Positions 58,880 through 64,000 of a stretch of DNA of 64,000 nt are shown one piece after another. A program made the position numbers and the translations under genes. The notes beneath the pieces were generated by a model. That model did no database searches. It saw only the letters and a list, made by a program, of their open reading frames with translations, and was not told the origin of the DNA. The stretch spans positions 62,001 through 126,000 of IMG/VR virus record IMGVR_UViG_3300021519_000916, one strand, 5' to 3'. This DNA comes from a virus. Each line of letters opens with the position of its first letter. Positions within the stretch are counted from its first letter, which is position 1.

Positions 58880-59219
58880 AATGTTCAATCTCGTTATATG
58901 TTTCTGTTTCTTCTAATAGCAACCCTGCATGGTTTTTTACTACGGTGTGACCATCGGTTGCCAGTATTAATTTAGTTAGGTATCCAGCATCTATTTCAAT
59001 TTTGTTAAGTTTTCCATTTACAATTTCATATTGAAAATAGTTATCGTATGTGAGTTTATCAACAATTAAATACTGCCCAGCTTCCGGGTGATTGGACATA
59101 CTACAACTAGTTATTTCGTTTAGTTCGTTGTAGTATATTCTGTATTCAAATGTTACTGGAATAATTGGCTTGGTTAGGGCATCAACTTCTGCCCAAAATT
59201 TAAGTTCTTCGGGATTCAT
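58860..59219 (-). CDS. small phage protein, unknown
   Basis: A 119-residue protein starting MNPEELKFWAEVDALTKPIIP. FEYRIYYNELNEITSCSMSNHPEAGQYLIVDKLTYDNYFQYEI is a beta-rich core with a recurring phage pattern. ATG 59219 is chosen over TTG 59228. It lies between two glycosyltransferases and overlaps both. Function unknown. Confidence 0.6.
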   Translation of the reverse strand: MNPEELKFWAEVDALTKPIIPVTFEYRIYYNELNEITSCSMSNHPEAGQYLIVDKLTYDNYFQYEIVNGKLNKIEIDAGYLTKLILATDGHTVVKNHAGLLLEETETYNEIEHYAYRNN

Positions 59220-60048
59220 AATATTCAATTAGTTCTTTGGTGGCATACGTTTTATCATAATAGTGTACAGGATCATATTGGTTTATATTATTAATTCTAA
59301 TAATATCTCCGTCTCTTTCGCTCATAACAGTTTTTAACCAACTACGTGAATCACTCCATCCTTGTATTCCAGACTTCATATGAACAAAGTTTATAAAATC
59401 TATACTGGGTGCGGTGCATGTTTCCTCACCAACTAATAATGCAGTGATAGCATACAATACATCTGTGCTCGGAGTATCTTCTCTACAATTCTTTAATGTA
59501 TCTTTAATATTGTACCAATTATTAAATACATGTTTTGCTGTGTTAAAAAAAGTAAAGGCTTCTTGACTATATCTAAAATACATTAATCCATTGTACACAT
59601 CCGGCAAATTATTATCATCAAAGAATTTTCTATATTTTCGTACATCAGACAACTGTTGACGATAATTCTTTGTGCCGGTGCTTAGACAAACATTTTTTAA
59701 TCTAAACGCATTCCACCAATGATCAATACTGCGAGTAAACAACAAATCACTTTCTAACTTTATAGTTTCTTTAAAAGGTGTAAGCCAGAAAACTTGATAT
59801 TCGTTAGCCAACTTCCAATTACTGGAAGACTCATTATTATCACTGGGTAAATCAATAATATAATCAAACACATTATTATGACGTTCATTTATTTTTTCCT
59901 TTGTTACTGCATCCACTATTACTGCACACGAATTGTATTTCTGTGTGGCTTTAATATTTAGAGCCTGTAAGTATGCAAGTTCTAAATAATCAACTTCTTT
60001 GGTATTTTGTGCCAGGGTAACAAACCCTCTTTGTTCTTTATGATTCAC
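59200..60048 (-). CDS. GT-A-like glycosyltransferase, divergent metal motif
   Basis: A 282-residue protein with a GTG start. GFVTLAQNTKEVDYLELAYLQALNIK (8-33) is similar to the start of the next gene upstream. LTPFKETIKLESDLLFTRSIDHWW (about 89-112) sits where the DxD motif should be but shows ESD. NGLMYFRYSQEAFTFF resembles GT8-like substrate loops. Probably a sugar transferase; the altered DxD makes activity uncertain. Confidence 0.6.
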   Translation of the reverse strand: MNHKEQRGFVTLAQNTKEVDYLELAYLQALNIKATQKYNSCAVIVDAVTKEKINERHNNVFDYIIDLPSDNNESSSNWKLANEYQVFWLTPFKETIKLESDLLFTRSIDHWWNAFRLKNVCLSTGTKNYRQQLSDVRKYRKFFDDNNLPDVYNGLMYFRYSQEAFTFFNTAKHVFNNWYNIKDTLKNCREDTPSTDVLYAITALLVGEETCTAPSIDFINFVHMKSGIQGWSDSRSWLKTVMSERDGDIIRINNINQYDPVHYYDKTYATKELIEYYESRRT

Positions 60049-60880
60049 AATGTTGATCTACTAATTGTTTGAAACTATCTGTTACTAGATAATTTTTATC
60101 CAGTATATGTAAATTTTGTTCCGCAACAACGGTCGTTAAGGGCCATTTATCGGTTGGCCCTTTGACATGGTTAATTTTTAAAAAGTTACCAAACGGCACA
60201 ATACTTTCTATATCGTGATATACACTGAACATGCTCCACGGAATACCGTGTTCCTCGTTTAATGAATACCCACTTAACATATTATTGGCAATCGTAAAAG
60301 CAAAATCGTTTCTAAAATTCCCCTTACTAATATTATACAATGACCTATAATAATTATAATTCCGTTGTACTCTACCCACCAAGTCAAATAACATTTTTGC
60401 ACGTTCTGTTTTTCTAAACAACACAACTGTGGCCCAAATAAATGGCAATCCAGTTTCGCCCATTACATCTGTACTGAGACCATTATTTGTTGTGTTGTTG
60501 TGCATTAGTTTATAATCAAAGTCTGTTGAAAATAACTTTAATAAACTATCATCAAACACAAGATAATCAGTATCTAATAAAATTGTTTCATCGTACGGAC
60601 TAAGTTCATATGCTAGATATCTACCAAAGTTTCGCCACGGTACCTGTACATAGCCAATGGTAATACGTGTATTGGCTGTTTTATCTGCTGTAATTCTAAT
60701 TACTTGATCATAGTTAAATGTAGGCGTTGCATCTAAATCAGTAATCAATGTAATTGGTAATTTTAAATTTTGTGCAATTAGCCTACTGGAGTAATCTGCT
60801 ATACCAACATAATCAACGCTGGTATTAAACGCAAATACAACTACACCTCTAGACTTTGCGGATTTTTTTAAGTTCGGCAT
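60038..60880 (-). CDS. GT-A-like glycosyltransferase
   Basis: A 280-residue protein. GVVVFAFNTSVDYVGIADYSSRLIAQNLKLPITLITD (12-48) and LSPYDETILLDTDYLVFDDSL (about 92-112) carry the strand-DxD of GT-A enzymes. WATVVLFRKTERAKMLFDLV follows. It is the likely active sister of the gene at 59200. It overlaps both neighbours. Confidence 0.7.
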   Translation of the reverse strand: MPNLKKSAKSRGVVVFAFNTSVDYVGIADYSSRLIAQNLKLPITLITDLDATPTFNYDQVIRITADKTANTRITIGYVQVPWRNFGRYLAYELSPYDETILLDTDYLVFDDSLLKLFSTDFDYKLMHNNTTNNGLSTDVMGETGLPFIWATVVLFRKTERAKMLFDLVGRVQRNYNYYRSLYNISKGNFRNDFAFTIANNMLSGYSLNEEHGIPWSMFSVYHDIESIVPFGNFLKINHVKGPTDKWPLTTVVAEQNLHILDKNYLVTDSFKQLVDQHCES

Positions 60881-61163
60881 GTTGTTGGTGCCAGGTATTC
60901 ATCACCTGTTGATAATGTTGTTGTGCTTGAATTAAAAATACTTGTGCATCAACTTGAATAGGATTTTGATATGTGTCTTCTAAGTATAAATCGCTAATTG
61001 GCCAAGTTGAAACAAATGCTAGTAGCTCCGGAGTTATTTTAAATAGTCCGCCATTGTGTGCAAAATGCAAATCCGTTTGGATTTTTTCTCTCAAGATACG
61101 TTTGTTTGCTTGATAGTCAGTGGCGCGACGAATTTCGGTTGTAAGAGTTTCTATTTCGGTCAT
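60849..61163 (-). CDS. small conserved phage protein, unknown
   Basis: A 104-residue helical protein (IETLTTEIRRATDYQANKRILREKI, then LHFAHNGGLFKITPELLAFVSTW). I have the impression that it accompanies tail-fibre genes in related phages. First gene after the strong minus-strand promoter and so the first of the long operon. Confidence 0.6.
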   Translation of the reverse strand: MTEIETLTTEIRRATDYQANKRILREKIQTDLHFAHNGGLFKITPELLAFVSTWPISDLYLEDTYQNPIQVDAQVFLIQAQQHYQQVMNTWHQQHAELKKIRKV

Positions 61164-61193
61164 GTGATAGTAAAAGAAAAGGTGTAGATAGTT

Positions 61194-61222
61194 AGTATAC
61201 TATCATACACCCCGGATGTCAA
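61194..61222 (-). promoter_or_regulatory. strong sigma70-like promoter for the long minus-strand operon
   Basis: Read on the minus strand: TTGACA (61222-61217), 17 bases, TATACT (61199-61194), 31 bases before the gene at 61163. A perfect palindrome CTATTAGCTAATAG (61233-61246) lies just upstream and overlaps the end of the structural gene. Confidence 0.75.
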
Positions 61223-61235
61223 CCAGCTATTGCTA

Positions 61236-62144
61236 TTAGCTAATAGTCGGAGTTCCCCAAGTATTACTTAGGTTTGTTGATTCTGGAGGAATGATGTCAA
61301 TTCGATGATTCCACGTCACGTTAATGGCTTTGTTACCAAAATCTGATTGTAGCGCACCAGAGTATACAACAAAATCAAGATATATAACACCACCTGGGTT
61401 TGCGTCTGATCGTAGATTACAATATACATAGTCACCACTATATGGATAACCTGTGCTGGTAACTTGTACTGCTGTTTGCCCACTTGTAGTTAGATTGTAA
61501 TAGCCAAGTGCTGTATTGTTAGTATTTAATGTGCCAAGCGTTCCTGACCGACCATCGTTGGCATTATGGCGTAGGCCCGTTAAATTAGCAAAGTTTGTAC
61601 CAATTACTGTCACCCAGTCTGCTGAACGGCCTTGGCCGTTATTATTTGCAACACTGGTTGTGATAAAATTTAAATATCCACCTGCATTAAAAAAATACCT
61701 AGCAGCATTTGCACTACCAAACGTAATAGTTCTAGTAAAAGACCAAGTTTGAGCGGCCGCTGTTGAGACCGATGTAAAATTTGGACTGTATGTGCCGCCA
61801 GTGATCGTTGTTCCTTGTCCCGCGGCTTTGTTAAGTCTATTGGTATATGCTGTATTAACTGCTGTAGCTAAAGTTGCCAAGTAGTTAATAGTCGACCCTG
61901 CTGTTGTTGCGCTAATGCCCGATCCAGCACCAGATTGGTGTACTAAAATACTGTTTAATGTATTAATTAATGTAGCCCATTGCGTAGCCGTTACCGTTCC
62001 GCCAGCAGAAACCGTACTTAATGCAGTCTGGCCATACCCAGCATTGCCTGTTCCAGATGCCCAAACGGTATTCAGTTGGTTTGATCCGTTTAGAAAATTG
62101 TTATAGTCAGTGGCTTCAATTAAGCCAGCCGATGAATATGCCAT
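61236..62144 (-). CDS. phage structural (virion/tail-associated) protein
   Basis: A 302-residue, Thr/Ser/Gly/Asn-rich, beta-like protein (YSSAGLIEATDYNNFLNGSNQLNTVWASGTGNAGYGQ, GTYSPNF, GGVIYLDFVVYSGALQSDFGNKAINVTWNHRIDIIP). Such composition and the neighbouring fibre gene point to a tail or fibre-associated protein found in T4-related phages. Exact part unknown. Confidence 0.65.
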   Translation of the reverse strand: MAYSSAGLIEATDYNNFLNGSNQLNTVWASGTGNAGYGQTALSTVSAGGTVTATQWATLINTLNSILVHQSGAGSGISATTAGSTINYLATLATAVNTAYTNRLNKAAGQGTTITGGTYSPNFTSVSTAAAQTWSFTRTITFGSANAARYFFNAGGYLNFITTSVANNNGQGRSADWVTVIGTNFANLTGLRHNANDGRSGTLGTLNTNNTALGYYNLTTSGQTAVQVTSTGYPYSGDYVYCNLRSDANPGGVIYLDFVVYSGALQSDFGNKAINVTWNHRIDIIPPESTNLSNTWGTPTIS

Positions 62145-62176
62145 GTTCGTATCCTGTTAATAAGTGTTACTATTAC

Positions 62177-64000
62177 TTATGACGTTAATTTACTCTTAAT
62201 GTCATTTAATTCCATTCGTAATTCTTTGATAGCTTCGACGATCAACGGAGCAAAACGCTCATACTGTACAGTCAAGTACCGATCGTCAATTGGAGCTGGT
62301 TTAACAATCTCAGGTGCTACTAATTGTGTGCTTTGGGCGCTGATACCCATTTCACGTTGAACAGTATAGCCCAAATCTTGTGCAGTTTGATTAGCTTCGT
62401 AGTAAAAACCTTCTAAACTACATATTTTGTCCAGTGCATTTTCAATTTTACCCAAACGAGTTTTTAGTCTATCATCTGAGTAGTACGCTGTAATATTGTT
62501 TGTGGCACGTATTTCGCCGGCGGTACCCGAAGCAGCCGTACCAACACCAAGACTTGATAATTGTGTACTTGCAAACTGCACAGCGGAACTTGTGCTGACT
62601 GCTTGCCCAATGCTAAAAGTTACTGCACCTGTTGCGCCTGACACGCTAACACCAGTACCAGCTACAGCACTTGATACAAAATTACCGCTTGCATTATAAC
62701 TACCACCCAACGATACTGCTGTACCATTAATGGTGATACTGCTATTTGTTAAGGCGCTGTTTGGAATGCTACTAAAATTAGTTCCGGCAAATGTTGGGCT
62801 TGCACCGCTCGCAACACTTTGGTTAAATGTTAAACCACCATTGATTGTAACGTTGCCGCTACCCGGTAAAAGTATAAAATTAGATGCATTATTTACACCA
62901 GTACCACCAAATGATGGTTGAACGGCATTGCCTCTCCATGTTCCACTACTAATTAGGCCAACACTGGTTAAACTAGACGCTGTTGTTAAGTTTGGCTGAG
63001 ATGCTGTGCTTAGTGTACCAGTTAGTGTAGCACCTGTATTACCAATTGTGCCAGCTTGTACTGTACTTGCAATTACTCCCTGCGTTGCATTTACTGTTGT
63101 TGCTATTGATGTTACTACATTTGACGTAGTAGCGGTTAAGGTTGAAAATGCACCAGTACTTGGCCCAATGTTACCAATTGGTGTGTAATTAATTGAGCTA
63201 AAACTTGCGCTACCACCAAGTGTAGCAATTGTGGATCCGTTATACGAAGCATATCCGGTTAATGATGTATTACCGTTTGTACTTAAATTGTAAACATTAC
63301 CTAGTGTAGTGATGTTTGGCTGTGACGCTGTTAATATTGTACCACTAAAGCCGGCTTGTGCAGTAATACCACCTGTAGAGGTCATTGCTGCAGCCACTAA
63401 CGTTGATGTGTTTATAGTTGTTGCTACCACGTTGCCGGCCACGGAGCCACTCAATGCGCCGTTTATAAATGGTGCATTAATTGTACCAGCAGTAAGTAAT
63501 GTTGCGTTGAGTGTTGTTGCGTTAATAGCCCCAGAAGGATCACGTTGTACCAATGTGCTGGCAGTTGCATTAATATCTTGTGTGCTTATGCCCCAGGCCG
63601 GAGATTCAATTGTACTAAAATTTAAACCTGCCTTAATTGTACTGAAACCCGGTAAATTACATGAAAAAGTATCCTTACTAAGGATAGCATATATTTTACC
63701 ACTAAATCTAAATTGTATAACAATGTGGCTGGCATTAATTTCACTAGACGAACTATCTGCCATCAGGGCCGGAACAGCGCCGGTGTCACCTGTTGCTGGA
63801 GTCGCAACTGGACCAACTGTAATCCACTGACTGCCGGAGTAAACTTTAAGTTGCGTGTTAGATGTATCAAACCAAAGGTCGCCACCAATTGTACTTAGGT
63901 CGCCCGGAGGAGAGCTAAATGGTGCGCTGGTTGCGCCAGTTGAAATTTTCCAACTTGTACCCGAATATACTTTTAATATATTGTTTATGGTATCCCACCA
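62177..64000 (-). CDS. tail fibre with S74 intramolecular chaperone domain (5' end outside window)
   Basis: The frame is open to base 64000, so at least 607 residues are present and the true N-terminus lies beyond the window; ATG 63763 is internal. Two copies of a motif like LWFDTSNTQLKVYSGSQW (63.8-64.0 kb) suggest head-proximal repeats. Long beta-helical repeats (ASQPNITTLG, ASQPNLTT, GTW/GTG blocks) follow. The end, YYSDDRLKTRLGKIENALDKI then FYYEANQTAQDLGY, is the S74 peptidase/chaperone with its SDxRLK signature. It binds the host receptor after trimerisation and self-cleavage. Confidence 0.8.
   Translation of the reverse strand, partial: WWDTINNILKVYSGTSWKISTGATSAPFSSPPGDLSTIGGDLWFDTSNTQLKVYSGSQWITVGPVATPATGDTGAVPALMADSSSSEINASHIVIQFRFSGKIYAILSKDTFSCNLPGFSTIKAGLNFSTIESPAWGISTQDINATASTLVQRDPSGAINATTLNATLLTAGTINAPFINGALSGSVAGNVVATTINTSTLVAAAMTSTGGITAQAGFSGTILTASQPNITTLGNVYNLSTNGNTSLTGYASYNGSTIATLGGSASFSSINYTPIGNIGPSTGAFSTLTATTSNVVTSIATTVNATQGVIASTVQAGTIGNTGATLTGTLSTASQPNLTTASSLTSVGLISSGTWRGNAVQPSFGGTGVNNASNFILLPGSGNVTINGGLTFNQSVASGASPTFAGTNFSSIPNSALTNSSITINGTAVSLGGSYNASGNFVSSAVAGTGVSVSGATGAVTFSIGQAVSTSSAVQFASTQLSSLGVGTAASGTAGEIRATNNITAYYSDDRLKTRLGKIENALDKICSLEGFYYEANQTAQDLGYTVQREMGISAQSTQLVAPEIVKPAPIDDRYLTVQYERFAPLIVEAIKELRMELNDIKSKLTS

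Noticed and set aside
61233-61246. Palindrome CTATTAGCTAATAG as operator or terminator
   Set aside because: It is perfect but short, AT-rich, lacks a T-run and overlaps a stop codon; not strong enough to call.
63309-63830. Plus-strand 173-residue open frame
   Set aside because: It is the complement of repetitive tail-fibre sequence, with low-complexity Val/Ala/Pro content and no start signal.
1-64000. Prophage or bacterial chromosome origin, tRNA genes, CRISPR, insertion sequences
   Set aside because: No integrase, attachment repeats, tRNA cloverleaf, spaced direct repeats or transposase were seen; the gene set is that of a lytic-type T4-related phage.

Overview
The window looks like part of a large T4-related (contractile-tailed) bacteriophage genome. 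It opens inside the C-terminus of a family B DNA polymerase of the T4 gp43 type, followed by a gp45-type sliding clamp, and later carries a T4 RNase H-type 5'-exonuclease, dihydrofolate reductase, thymidylate synthase and, at the far end, tail-fibre genes. Almost no DNA lies between genes, start and stop codons commonly overlap (ATGA, GTGA, TAATG), many genes are tiny, and base composition is AT-rich by eye (not computed). ADP-heptose and LPS-like sugar genes point to a Gram-negative host. No integrase, tRNA, insertion sequence or CRISPR array was seen, and no stretch longer than about 120 bases lacks a gene.

Layout. (1) 1-6.1 kb: polymerase end, a methyltransferase, sliding clamp, a sulfotransferase, a TGT/DpdA-like base exchange enzyme and small conserved phage genes, one of them T-fold-like. 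(2) 6.1-13.3 kb: sugar and surface chemistry, with a GT-B glycosyltransferase, GalE-like SDR, cupin, HAD phosphatase, separate HldE adenylyltransferase and kinase, HldD epimerase, a miniature DegT aminotransferase and, alone on the minus strand, an AMP-forming acyl/aryl ligase. (3) 13.3-19.2 kb: 7-deazaguanine precursor genes folE, queD and queE, with a phosphoribosyltransferase, a radical SAM/SPASM protein and a MazG-like protein. With dpdA these suggest a 7-deazaguanine-modified phage genome; queC is not in the window. (4) 19.2-26.7 kb: small conserved phage genes, two SGNH hydrolases, the 5'-exonuclease and a SleB-type wall hydrolase. (5) 26.8-30.8 kb: a nuclease and methyltransferase group (unknown 400-aa protein, HNH, DNA amino-methyltransferase, GIY-YIG). 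(6) 30.8-37.5 kb: short transcription units, each led by a very similar promoter, including a MoxR ATPase and a metallopeptidase/VWA protein. (7) 37.5-41 kb: DHFR, ThyA, an SDR epimerase and a full-length DegT aminotransferase.

From 40.9 kb to 61.2 kb the genes are almost all on the minus strand and overlap into what looks like one long operon, read from a strong sigma70-like promoter at 61194-61222. It encodes GT-A glycosyltransferases, six tandem radical SAM enzymes whose SPASM-like cysteines lie N-terminal to the radical SAM core, an exostosin-like glycosyltransferase, two SGNH hydrolases plus the scar of a third, a NodU/CmcH carbamoyltransferase, an APS kinase fused to a nucleotidyltransferase, and DUF2061. 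Upstream of it on the same strand are a structural protein and a tail fibre ending in an S74 chaperone domain. This glycan and radical-SAM cassette beside the tail fibre is the strongest candidate for an undescribed system. A reasonable inference is that it builds or decorates a polymer or peptide on the virion or host surface with sulfate, carbamoyl and acyl groups, but the substrate is unknown.
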